This document shows positions 1-5,593 of a DNA stretch of 5,593 nt, piece by piece. The stretch is from positions 1 through 5,593 of the forward strand of contig CAZCAI010000229.1 of assembly GCA_964496595.1 (NCBI GenBank). The letters run 5' to 3'. The DNA is from JAAAOZ01 sp964496595 (GTDB taxonomy: Bacteria > Chloroflexota > Anaerolineae > B4-G1 > SLSP01). The translations under genes were made by a program, and so were the position numbers. The notes below the pieces were generated by a model. It saw only the letters and a program-made list of their open reading frames with translations, was not told the origin of the DNA and did not search any database. Each line of letters starts with the position of its first letter. Within the stretch, counting starts at the first letter, position 1.

Positions 1-62
1 TTTTGTGATATTTCTGCAAGCATTAACCAAACCAGAAGCATAAAGATAGAAGGTGAAGGATA
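1..62. other. Upstream flank, possible 3' tail of a preceding gene
   Basis: No complete gene fits here. On the + strand one frame is open from base 2 to a TAA at 41-43 (tail reading FVIFLQALTKPEA) and another is open from base 1 to a TAA at 61-63; either could be the last codons of a gene outside the window. The first is the more protein-like, and the hairpin at 63-96 would then lie 19 bp past its stop, a normal terminator position. The stretch is too short to assign. GATAAT at 59-64 matches five of six bases of a -10 element, but no convincing -35 lies 16-18 bp upstream. Confidence 0.3.
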
Positions 63-104
63 ATCCTCCCATTTTCTTTTGTGAAAATGGGAGGATGTTT
101 TATT
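63..104 (+). terminator. Perfect 14-bp hairpin: terminator-like, also covers the regulator's ribosome binding site
   Basis: ATCCTCCCATTTTC (63-76) and GAAAATGGGAGGAT (83-96) are exact reverse complements around a six-base loop, TTTTGT. The 3' arm is followed by GTTTTATT, a modest U-rich tail, so in the + direction it resembles an intrinsic terminator for an upstream unit. The reverse direction lacks a U tail. The 3' arm also contains GGGAGGA (89-95), the only good Shine-Dalgarno sequence for the LysR gene starting at 105. In any transcript that enters from upstream this site would be base-paired. Either reading, or both, is possible; the structure itself is plain in the sequence. Confidence 0.7.
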
Positions 105-1022
105 ATGAGCCGATTAAAAGAATTTATCGCATTTCGCGCCGTCGTGGAGCAAAAGAGCTTTTCCCGCGCGGCCGAGGTCATCGGCCTCAGCCAGCCGGCG
201 GTGAGCCTCCAGATCAAATCCCTCGAGGAAGAGTATGACACAGAGCTACTCCATCGCGATGGTTTTGAGATCGTGCCCACGGAGAGCGGGCGTTTGGTGT
301 ACGAAACCGCGTGTCAGATCATCAGTCTGTATGAGACATCGCATCAGAAAATCGCCGAGCTGACGGGAGAAGCACAAGGGCGATTAGTCATCGGGGCCAG
401 TACGGGGCCAGGAGAATACCTTCTTCCCGTGCTCCTTGGACGCTTCTGGGAGGAGCACCCCAAGGTGGAGGTCGCATTGCGGGTAAGTGATTCGAATAGC
501 ATCATCGAATCGGTCCTCCAACACCGTTTGGCTTTGGGCGTCGTGGGCGCCTCAAGACGAGATCGCCACCTGACCTTCGAGCCTTTTATTCAGGATCGAT
601 TGGTGCTGATTGTTTCCCCAAAGCATCCTTGGGCAGCGCGCGGTCATATCTCTTATGAAGAGCTATTATCTGCGCCGTTGATCCTCCAGCAACAAGGCTC
701 CGGCGCTAACGAAGCCTTGAATCAAGCCTTGGGAGAGTATGACATCGATCTTAATCAACTCAACGTCATCATGGAACTGGGATTGCAGGAATCCTCCAAA
801 GCTGCCGTCCGAGCTGGACTGGGCGTTACGATTATCTCACGACTAGGCATTGTTCAAGAGCTACGAAGAGGGACCCTCTGCGAGATAGCCATCGAGGGAC
901 TGGAGCTACAACGTAATTTTTACATTGTTTATCGCCGAACCACGCCTTTGACGATTTTAGCGCGTGCGTTCTTACAATTCGCTAAACCAGCGGCTGAGCA
1001 ACTTATCACAGATCTGGCCTGA
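105..1022 (+). CDS. LysR-family transcriptional regulator, CysL-like
   Basis: A 305-residue DNA-binding regulator of normal LysR length. Residues 1-60 form the winged helix-turn-helix; the recognition region SFSRAAEVIGLSQPAVSLQI (18-37) is typical of the family. Residues about 92-295 form the two-lobed effector domain, opening with GRLVIGASTGPGEYLLP (92-108), a motif of the CysL-type subgroup that includes regulators of sulfur and related metabolism. The ATG at 105 is chosen because GGGAGGA lies nine bases upstream; in-frame GTG 81 and ATG 87 have no such site and would put the SD inside the gene. It lies upstream of, and in the same direction as, the importer operon rather than divergent as LysR genes often are. 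Its probable target is the dyad at 1022-1036. The effector is unknown; a sulfur compound is only a hint from family resemblance. Confidence 0.93.
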   Translation: MSRLKEFIAFRAVVEQKSFSRAAEVIGLSQPAVSLQIKSLEEEYDTELLHRDGFEIVPTESGRLVYETACQIISLYETSHQKIAELTGEAQGRLVIGASTGPGEYLLPVLLGRFWEEHPKVEVALRVSDSNSIIESVLQHRLALGVVGASRRDRHLTFEPFIQDRLVLIVSPKHPWAARGHISYEELLSAPLILQQQGSGANEALNQALGEYDIDLNQLNVIMELGLQESSKAAVRAGLGVTIISRLGIVQELRRGTLCEIAIEGLELQRNFYIVYRRTTPLTILARAFLQFAKPAAEQLITDLA

Positions 1023-1036
1023 TAAGGATTTCTTAT
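1022..1036 (+). promoter_or_regulatory. Candidate LysR-type operator
   Basis: ATAAGGATTTCTTAT is a perfect five-base dyad (ATAAG-N5-CTTAT) that satisfies the LysR consensus T-N11-A (T1023, A1035) and the ATAA-N7-TTAT form known for some family members. It starts on the last base of the LysR stop codon. Its centre (1029) lies about 65 bp before the start point predicted from the -10 element at 1082-1087, which is the usual position of the LysR recognition site. Binding by the protein encoded at 105-1022 is inferred from position and symmetry only. Confidence 0.5.
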
Positions 1037-1058
1037 TTGCTCCGCATCACCCCATCCC

Positions 1059-1087
1059 TTTAGAATGACCGTGTTGTAGGATATACA
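1059..1087 (+). promoter_or_regulatory. Candidate sigma-70 type promoter for the importer operon
   Basis: TTTAGA (1059-1064) matches four of six bases of the -35 consensus and TATACA (1082-1087) four of six of the -10 consensus, with a 17-bp spacer. Transcription would begin near 1094, giving a short leader of about 14 bases that just includes the Shine-Dalgarno sequence. It is the best promoter-like pair in the 85-bp gap between the regulator and the solute-binding protein. A weak -35 would suit activation by a LysR protein bound upstream. Confidence 0.4.
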
Positions 1088-1107
1088 TTCATAAAGGGGA
1101 GGTAGTG

Positions 1108-2109
1108 ATGAACCACAATAAACGCACACAAAAATACGCACAAGCTGTTTTGACGATCTTAACCGTAGGCCTGCTCATCTTCACAGGATGCCAGGGGCAA
1201 TCGAAGGCCGCGCAGACGCCCGTCCGCTACGGAGGGCAGTATTATCCCGGCGAGTTTTTGCTCAAGGGGTACACGGAATTGTGGGATGAATACGATCTCA
1301 CCGTCGAGCATATCCTGTTCAGTTCCGGCACGGAGAACAACCAGGCGCTGATCTCCGGCGATATCGACATCAACGTCGGATCGGATAGCAAGACCGTCGC
1401 CGTGTTCGGGGCGATCCCCGACGAGGCCTTGATTATCGCGACGCTCCAGCGCGGCGACCGCTATTCGACGATTGTGAAGGCAGACTCGCCCTATCAGAGC
1501 TGGGCAGACCTCAAAGGCCAGACGGTGGGCACGCGATTGGGTAGCGGCGCGGAGCAGGTCCTGTTGCGATACTTCGATCAGCAGCCGGATTTGGCCTGGG
1601 AGGACTTTGAATGGGTCAACGTCAAGGTCGAGGATATGACGGCGGCCTTGGCTTCAGGGCAAATCGAGGCCTTCACCGCCTGGGAGCCGACGCCCGCCAT
1701 CGCCGAGTCGCAGGGTGTGGGGCGCGTTTTACGCAGCTACGGCGATATCGCCCTCGTCCCCGTCTCGATGCACACGACGCAGGCGTATGCCGAGGAACAT
1801 CGCGAACAAATCGTAAAATTCCTCGCTGCCCACATGGCAAAGGTGGAGTTGATTCAAAGCGACCCGGATCGCGCCGCTGAATTGGCCGCGGCCGCGGCCT
1901 CCGCGCAAGGTGTAGACGTCTCCGCCGATGCGTTCAAGCGCATCTTCGAGCGCGTGGATTTCTCGCTGGAGATTGATGACAGCACCATCGCCTCGATTCA
2001 AGATACCGCGCAATTCCTCTACGACAAAGAGAAGATCGAGTCCGTGCCGGAATTCCGCTGGGATATAAGCTTCTTAGAAGAGGCTCAAGAACTGTATGAG
2101 CAGAAATAA
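1108..2109 (+). CDS. ABC importer solute-binding lipoprotein, SsuA/NMT1 family
   Basis: A 333-residue extracytoplasmic receptor that would capture the solute and deliver it to the permeases. The N-terminus is a lipoprotein signal: basic KR at 5-6, a hydrophobic stretch at about 13-26, then FTGC with the lipidated cysteine at 28 (F at -3 is less common than L but tolerated). The mature part has the two-lobe plan of NMT1/SsuA proteins: YGGQYYPGEFLLKG near the start, an early GSDSKTVAVFG segment, a ligand-loop motif DLKGQTVGTRLGSGAE (134-149) and the family motif TAWEP (190-194). ATG 1108 is chosen over GTG 1105 because AAAGGGGAGG (1093-1102) leaves five bases before the ATG but only two before the GTG. 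Its last 14 bases overlap the next gene. The substrate is not deducible: sulfonates, taurine, nitrate, pyrimidine precursors and aromatic acids are all carried by relatives. Confidence 0.92.
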   Translation: MNHNKRTQKYAQAVLTILTVGLLIFTGCQGQSKAAQTPVRYGGQYYPGEFLLKGYTELWDEYDLTVEHILFSSGTENNQALISGDIDINVGSDSKTVAVFGAIPDEALIIATLQRGDRYSTIVKADSPYQSWADLKGQTVGTRLGSGAEQVLLRYFDQQPDLAWEDFEWVNVKVEDMTAALASGQIEAFTAWEPTPAIAESQGVGRVLRSYGDIALVPVSMHTTQAYAEEHREQIVKFLAAHMAKVELIQSDPDRAAELAAAAASAQGVDVSADAFKRIFERVDFSLEIDDSTIASIQDTAQFLYDKEKIESVPEFRWDISFLEEAQELYEQK

Positions 2110-2905
2110 CCGCCCCAGAAGGCTGTCACGTCTGCGGTGGATATTGCCGTTCTTACCTGTTGTCCTCTTCTTCCTGGCGTGGCAAATCCTGGCCGAAACC
2201 AAACTCCTCAATCCCGCGCTCTTCTCTCAACCGACCGAGTTAGTGCAAGCGTTGGTAGCTCTCCATCAAAGAGAGCTACCAACGCAGTCGTTATTGTTGA
2301 TGCACTTGGGGGCCAGCCTCAAGCGCGTCGCATTAGCCGCACTCTTGGGTATCCTCTTGGGCGTCCCCATCGGCAGTTTGATGGGCACGAGCACCCTTAT
2401 CTACCGCTTTTTTGACCCCCTCTTGACTGTCCTCATGCCTATCCCCGGCATTGCGATGGCCCCCCTCTTCATGGTATGGCTAGGATTCGGTAATCCCACC
2501 ATCTTAGCCGTCGGCATCCTGGCCACACTCTTCCCTGTGATTTACAATACCGCCGTTGGCGTCCGCAGCATCGATCCCCAGTTAGTACGCGCTGCCCGGA
2601 TGATGGGCCTGAGCAAAACCGCGACGTTCTTCAAGGTCTACATTCCATGGGCCACCGCCTACGTGCTGATGGGCGTCAAATTGGGGTTGGCGCGCTGTTG
2701 GCGGACGGTCATCGCTGTGGAGTTTATCGCCGCCGCTAATTGGGGGCTTGGCTATATGATTTGGGACGCAGCAGAATATCTGCGCTCTAACGTAGTATAC
2801 GCGGGTATTCTCCTATTGATTATCGTTTACTTTGCGTTGGAAACATTCCTCATCAAGCCAATGGAGGCTTTGACCATTGAGAAATGGGGGATGATCCAAC
2901 AATGA
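2096..2905 (+). CDS. ABC importer permease, SsuC-like (first of two)
   Basis: A 269-residue inner-membrane subunit of the BPD_transp_1 (SsuC/TauC) type. A basic N-terminus (RPRRLSRLR) precedes about six membrane spans, near residues 15-33, 78-97, 107-129, 134-154, 187-215 and 233-255. The cytoplasmic EAA loop that docks on the ATPase is RAARMMGLS...YIP (165-184), and the family motif WRTVIAVE follows it. The C-terminus EKWGM is shared with the second permease. The ATG lies inside the end of the binding-protein gene (14-bp overlap), which implies translational coupling; only a distant GAAGAGG (2077-2083) serves as SD. Residues 52-64 are encoded by a 15-bp perfect inverted repeat, and the protein is about four residues longer there than the second permease. 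It probably pairs with the product of 2902-3717. Confidence 0.93.
   Translation: MSRNNRPRRLSRLRWILPFLPVVLFFLAWQILAETKLLNPALFSQPTELVQALVALHQRELPTQSLLLMHLGASLKRVALAALLGILLGVPIGSLMGTSTLIYRFFDPLLTVLMPIPGIAMAPLFMVWLGFGNPTILAVGILATLFPVIYNTAVGVRSIDPQLVRAARMMGLSKTATFFKVYIPWATAYVLMGVKLGLARCWRTVIAVEFIAAANWGLGYMIWDAAEYLRSNVVYAGILLLIIVYFALETFLIKPMEALTIEKWGMIQQ
2249..2285 (+). repeat. 15-bp perfect inverted repeat with 7-base loop inside the permease gene
   Basis: GCGTTGGTAGCTCTC (2249-2263) and GAGAGCTACCAACGC (2271-2285) are exact reverse complements, separated by CATCAAA. Nine of the fifteen pairs are G-C, so the mRNA would form a strong hairpin about 150 bases into the gene. The repeat encodes residues 52-64 (ALVALHQRELPTQ), a loop between the first two membrane spans. 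No clear U run follows (AGTCGTTATTGTTG), so it is not a typical terminator. It could be a relic of a short inverted duplication, a regulatory or processing hairpin, or chance. Confidence 0.85.
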
Positions 2906-3717
2906 ATACAATCAACCAACATACCAGAGATAACAAGGGCGATGCGATCCGCCAAGTCTTACAATTCATCACGCCCTTCGCATTGATCCTCATCGCCTGG
3001 GAGCTAATCGGCAGATTAGGCGCGGTAGATCCAACCATCGTGCCACTCCCTTCTACGATCCTTCAGAAATTTGGGGAATTGGCAATCCAGAGCGATGTGC
3101 TCTTTCACCATCTGCTCTCCAGCTTTTACCGCCTGATCTTGGGCTATATTTTGGCCGTCGGTTTGGGCGTGATGGTGGGCGCATTGTTGGCGCTCAACCG
3201 CCTCATCCGCGAGATGTTCGAGCCGGTTCTCACACTGCTGATTTCGATGCCGACCATCGCCTGGGTGCCCGTGTTACTCATCACGATGGGATTAGGAGAC
3301 AAGACTGTCATTACCGCGATCTTCCTGGGCGGATTCTTCGCTATCACGTACAACACGATGCGCGGCATCGAGATGGTCGATCCCAGCCTGGTCAACGCCG
3401 CGCGCACGATGGGTCTGGGGGATGTCAAACTATTCCTCACCGTCCTGCTCCCCGGCGCCCTCTCCTCCATCCTCACGGGGATGCGATTGGGCATCGGCTA
3501 TGCGTGGCGCGCGCTCGTCGGCGGGGAGATGCTCTCCGCGATGACCCAATGGGGCATTGGTAAGATGATCTATCAAGCTCGCTATTGGAACGACGTCGCG
3601 GCGATGTTTATGGGATTGATCATCATCGGGGTGACAGGATTATTATTGGATCAGACATTATTAAACTGGCTAGAACAACGCACCGTGGAACGTTGGGGGA
3701 TGTTAACCAAGAGGTAA
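2902..3717 (+). CDS. ABC importer permease, SsuC-like (second of two)
   Basis: A 271-residue membrane subunit homologous to the preceding permease but clearly diverged. It has about six spans, an EAA loop NAARTMGLG...LLP at 165-184 (the same residue numbers as in its partner), the WRALVGGE motif and a C-terminal ERWGM. The ATG at 2902 overlaps the previous stop as ATGA, with GGGGGA (2886-2891) ten bases upstream; the in-frame ATG at 2884 would add six residues and lacks a good SD. Two separate permease genes with one ATPase gene suggest a heterodimeric channel, as in some riboflavin, thiamin-precursor and aromatic-acid importers of this family, whereas classical SsuABC systems have a single permease gene. 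I infer the heterodimer from gene order and family knowledge. Confidence 0.93.
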   Translation: MNTINQHTRDNKGDAIRQVLQFITPFALILIAWELIGRLGAVDPTIVPLPSTILQKFGELAIQSDVLFHHLLSSFYRLILGYILAVGLGVMVGALLALNRLIREMFEPVLTLLISMPTIAWVPVLLITMGLGDKTVITAIFLGGFFAITYNTMRGIEMVDPSLVNAARTMGLGDVKLFLTVLLPGALSSILTGMRLGIGYAWRALVGGEMLSAMTQWGIGKMIYQARYWNDVAAMFMGLIIIGVTGLLLDQTLLNWLEQRTVERWGMLTKR

Positions 3718-3720
3718 TTT

Positions 3721-4506
3721 ATGGCAGAACAAGATATTATCAAGATCGAAAAAGTCGATAAAGTGTTTAATGATAACGGTGGCAGCGTCACCGCCTTACA
3801 GGACGTCAATTTGCACATCACCGAGGGCGAATTTAACGTCATCATTGGCCCTTCGGGATGTGGCAAATCCACGTTGCTCTATTTGCTGGCTGGATTTGAT
3901 CGGCCCACCCACGGGAAAATCCTCTTGGATGGGACGCCCATCGAAAAACCAGGCCCCGATCGGGGCTTTGTCTTTCAGGATTACGCCCTCTTCCCCTGGA
4001 AAACCGTGTTGGGCAACATCACCTTCGGCCTCACGAACAACGGCTGGGACAGGAAGGCGGCCCGCGCCAAAGCGATGGAGTACATCAAACTGGTGCATCT
4101 CAGCGGCTTCGAGAACGCCTATCCGCACACCCTTTCCGGTGGGATGAAACAGCGCGTGGGCATCGCGCGGGCACTGGCCTACAATCCCAAGGTCTTGTTG
4201 ATGGATGAGCCATTCGGCGCGCTCGATGCGCAGACCCGCAAGCACATGCAACGGGAGCTGATCAACATCTGGCAGCAGACCAACAAAACCGTCGTCTTCA
4301 TCACCCACAGTGTGATCGAGGCCGTTTACCTGGCCGATAAAATCATCGTGATGACCGCGCGACCCGGTCAAGTCAAGGGTATTGTGCCGGTGAATCTGCC
4401 GCGTCCCCGCAATTATACGGGCGATGCGTACTTGACTGTACGACAACAGGTGTTAGAGTTATTGGAAGAAGAAGTGGAGAAAGAAATCCAACGCAATCTC
4501 GCTTAA
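3721..4506 (+). CDS. ABC importer ATPase, SsuB/TauB-like
   Basis: A 261-residue cytoplasmic nucleotide-binding subunit that hydrolyses ATP to drive import through the two permeases. All catalytic motifs are intact: Walker A GPSGCGKST (43-51), Q-loop FQDYALFPW with Q86, signature LSGGMKQR (138-145), Walker B VLLMDEP with E163, D-loop ALD (167-169) and switch histidine H196 in FITHSVIEAV. The phrase DYALFPWKTV and the short length, without a C-terminal regulatory domain, fit the SsuB/TauB/NrtD class. The start is well supported: AAGAGG (3709-3714) lies six bases before the ATG, and the gene begins three bases after the previous stop. It would act as a homodimer. The switch region reads THS where many relatives have THD, a known kind of variation with no clear consequence. 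Confidence 0.96.
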   Translation: MAEQDIIKIEKVDKVFNDNGGSVTALQDVNLHITEGEFNVIIGPSGCGKSTLLYLLAGFDRPTHGKILLDGTPIEKPGPDRGFVFQDYALFPWKTVLGNITFGLTNNGWDRKAARAKAMEYIKLVHLSGFENAYPHTLSGGMKQRVGIARALAYNPKVLLMDEPFGALDAQTRKHMQRELINIWQQTNKTVVFITHSVIEAVYLADKIIVMTARPGQVKGIVPVNLPRPRNYTGDAYLTVRQQVLELLEEEVEKEIQRNLA

Positions 4507-4553
4507 GGGATGCAACAGAAGTAAAGAAGAAAAAGAAAGAAGAAGGAGAAATC
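4507..4553 (+). promoter_or_regulatory. Purine-rich leader with strong ribosome binding site
   Basis: The 47-bp gap between the ATPase and ATP-grasp genes contains an unbroken purine run from 4523 to 4551 that ends in the Shine-Dalgarno sequence AAGGAG (4543-4548), five bases before the GTG start at 4554. No hairpin or U run is present, so transcription should continue from the importer genes. The run would be unstructured in RNA and could favour ribosome loading. A four-codon frame (ATG 4510 to TAA 4522-4524) is visible but has no SD of its own. Confidence 0.6.
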
Positions 4554-5593
4554 GTGCTCGACCCCATCAAAGTCCTAGTCACAGCGTGTGGATGCCCCGG
4601 CGCATCCACGTTACTTAAGATGATGCGCCAAAACGGGGAGCGTGACATCACGCTCGCCGGCGTGGATATGGATGAAGAGGCCATCGGGCGCTTCATCGTG
4701 GATACGTTCTATACCGTGCCCGCCGCGGCCGATGAAGCGGCCTATATGGAACGGATGTTGGACATCGTCAAGCAGGAACGCCCCGATGTCCTCTACCCAG
4801 AGAGCAGCTTCGAGGTCCCGGTGCTGGCGAAACACCGCGCCGAGTTTGAGGCTTTGGGCACGCGCGTCACCGTCTCCTCACCGGAGAGCATCGATCTGGC
4901 GAACGACAAGTACAAGATGTACGAAGCGCTCAGCGCCGAGACGGATCTGCCGTTACCCGCCTATCGCTGGCCCAAAAGCCTCGATGAGTTTGTCGAGGCC
5001 GCACACGAGTTGGGCTATCCCGACGAAGCCGTCTGCTTCAAGCCGCACGTGGCGAAAGGCAGCCGTGGATTCCGCATTATGGATGCCTCAATCAGCCGGC
5101 GGGATCTGCTGATGAACTACAAGCCCAACAGCCGCTATATGTCGCTCGATGAGTTTGTCACGATCTTCGAGGACGAACCGAATTTCCCAGATTTCCTGGT
5201 GATGGAGTTTGTCGAGGGGCAAGAAATGACCACCGATTGTTTGTGCCTCGATGGCGAGGCGTTGCTCACCACGGTCAAGACGGTGGAGCAGGCGCGCTGG
5301 GGCGTCATCGTGCGCGGGGAACTGATCCGCCGCCCCGATCTATTGGAGCAGACCGAGGAAATCCTGCGCGTCATCCCGCTGAGCTATAACGTCAACCTGC
5401 AATTCATCGGCGAGAAGCTGATCGAGATCAATCCACGTGTGTCCAGCTTTATCTATCAAGACGATCTCATTCCGCCCTATTTGGCGGTAAAACTCGCCTT
5501 GGGCGAGTTGGATAAAGACGGGGTGCGTGCCTATCAGGATCGCGTGGCGTATGGCCGGCGCATGGTGCGGTATATGGATCAGGTGTTTTATGG
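4554..5593 (+). CDS. ATP-grasp enzyme, CarB/PylC-like (3' end cut by window edge)
   Basis: The frame is open from GTG 4554 to the edge: 346 codons plus two bases. The start is fixed by AAGGAG five bases upstream and by a normal beginning, IKVLVTACGCPGASTLLKMMRQNG. Residues 1-110 look like the pre-ATP-grasp nucleotide fold. Residues about 117-320 are the ATP-grasp domain: NDKYKMYEAL (117-126), the ATP-binding strand CFKPHVAKGSRGFRI (161-175, likely K163), the hinge LVMEFVEG (215-222) and the metal-binding EINPR (291-295), followed by PPYLAVKLALGE (307-318). This matches single-module proteins often annotated as short carbamoyl-phosphate synthase large-subunit-like. Such enzymes activate a carboxylate as acyl phosphate and join it to a nucleophile. 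Relatives are about this long, so probably only a few residues are missing. It is unlikely to be true CarB, which has two such modules. Its substrates are unknown; co-transcription suggests it acts on the imported compound or a derivative. Confidence 0.9.
   Translation, partial: MLDPIKVLVTACGCPGASTLLKMMRQNGERDITLAGVDMDEEAIGRFIVDTFYTVPAAADEAAYMERMLDIVKQERPDVLYPESSFEVPVLAKHRAEFEALGTRVTVSSPESIDLANDKYKMYEALSAETDLPLPAYRWPKSLDEFVEAAHELGYPDEAVCFKPHVAKGSRGFRIMDASISRRDLLMNYKPNSRYMSLDEFVTIFEDEPNFPDFLVMEFVEGQEMTTDCLCLDGEALLTTVKTVEQARWGVIVRGELIRRPDLLEQTEEILRVIPLSYNVNLQFIGEKLIEINPRVSSFIYQDDLIPPYLAVKLALGELDKDGVRAYQDRVAYGRRMVRYMDQVFY

Noticed and set aside
81..104. Earlier starts (GTG 81, ATG 87) for the LysR gene
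   Set aside because: They lie within the hairpin and lack an upstream SD, while ATG 105 has GGGAGGA at nine bases and begins at the normal N-terminus for the family.
1884..1899. Perfect 16-bp GC-only palindrome in the binding-protein gene
   Set aside because: It is made by alternating GCC and GCG codons in a run of alanines (ELAAAAAS), so codon choice explains it; it is not flanked by a U run or other signal.
3951..3968. GCCCC-GATC-GGGGC hairpin followed by a T-rich stretch in the ATPase gene, resembling a terminator
   Set aside because: It encodes the conserved PGPDRGFVFQ segment before the Q-loop, so protein constraint accounts for it, and termination here would cut the ATPase.
3796..4446. 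Long minus-strand open frame opposite the ATPase gene
   Set aside because: It is the antisense shadow of an ATPase gene with all motifs intact; no recognisable domain and no ribosome binding site were seen.
4510..4524. Four-codon frame (MQQK) just after the ATPase stop, as a possible leader peptide
   Set aside because: No SD at a proper distance, no attenuator structure downstream, and such tiny frames occur by chance.
4642..5112. Plus-strand open frame of 156 codons in another frame of the ATP-grasp gene
   Set aside because: Its translation is rich in R, S and P with no domain, whereas the frame from GTG 4554 carries every ATP-grasp motif and has a strong SD.

Overview
The window holds one coherent transport locus, entirely on the + strand: a LysR-type regulator gene, a four-gene ABC importer of the SsuABC/NMT1 class, and the first 346 codons of an ATP-grasp enzyme that runs off the right edge. 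Base composition is moderately GC-rich. Shine-Dalgarno sites are strong before several genes, and the solute-binding protein carries a lipoprotein signal. This suggests a bacterium that depends on SD-driven initiation, perhaps Chloroflexota or Bacillota. No marker gene settles the phylum, so this is a weak inference.

Layout. 1-62 is the end of an upstream unit or an intergenic stretch. 63-96 is a perfect 14-bp hairpin whose 3' arm contains the ribosome binding site of the regulator gene. 105-1022 encodes a LysR-family regulator of the CysL-like subgroup. The 85-bp gap 1023-1107, with its flank, holds a LysR-type dyad (ATAAG-N5-CTTAT, fitting T-N11-A) about 65 bp upstream of the start point predicted from a plausible promoter. 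1108-2109 encodes a lipoprotein solute-binding protein. 2096-2905 and 2902-3717 encode two different but homologous membrane permeases. 3721-4506 encodes the ATPase. 4554 to the right edge encodes a CarB/PylC-like ATP-grasp protein. Genes from 1108 to 3717 overlap, the ATPase follows after 3 bp, and the ATP-grasp gene follows after a 47-bp purine-rich leader with no terminator, so 1108 onward reads as one operon.

Likely working. The lipoprotein captures a small organic solute outside the membrane. The two permeases probably form a heterodimeric channel, and two ATPase copies power uptake. The ATP-grasp enzyme probably joins or activates a carboxylate, possibly the imported compound or something made from it. 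The LysR protein is the natural candidate to control the operon through the box at 1022-1036. The substrate cannot be read from sequence: this family covers sulfonates, taurine, nitrate, thiamin precursors, riboflavin and aromatic acids.

Most worth a second look are the hairpin covering the regulator's ribosome binding site, a 15-bp perfect inverted repeat inside the first permease gene, the well-placed LysR box, and the pairing of this importer type with an ATP-grasp ligase. I found no RNA gene, CRISPR array, transposon or credible minus-strand gene.
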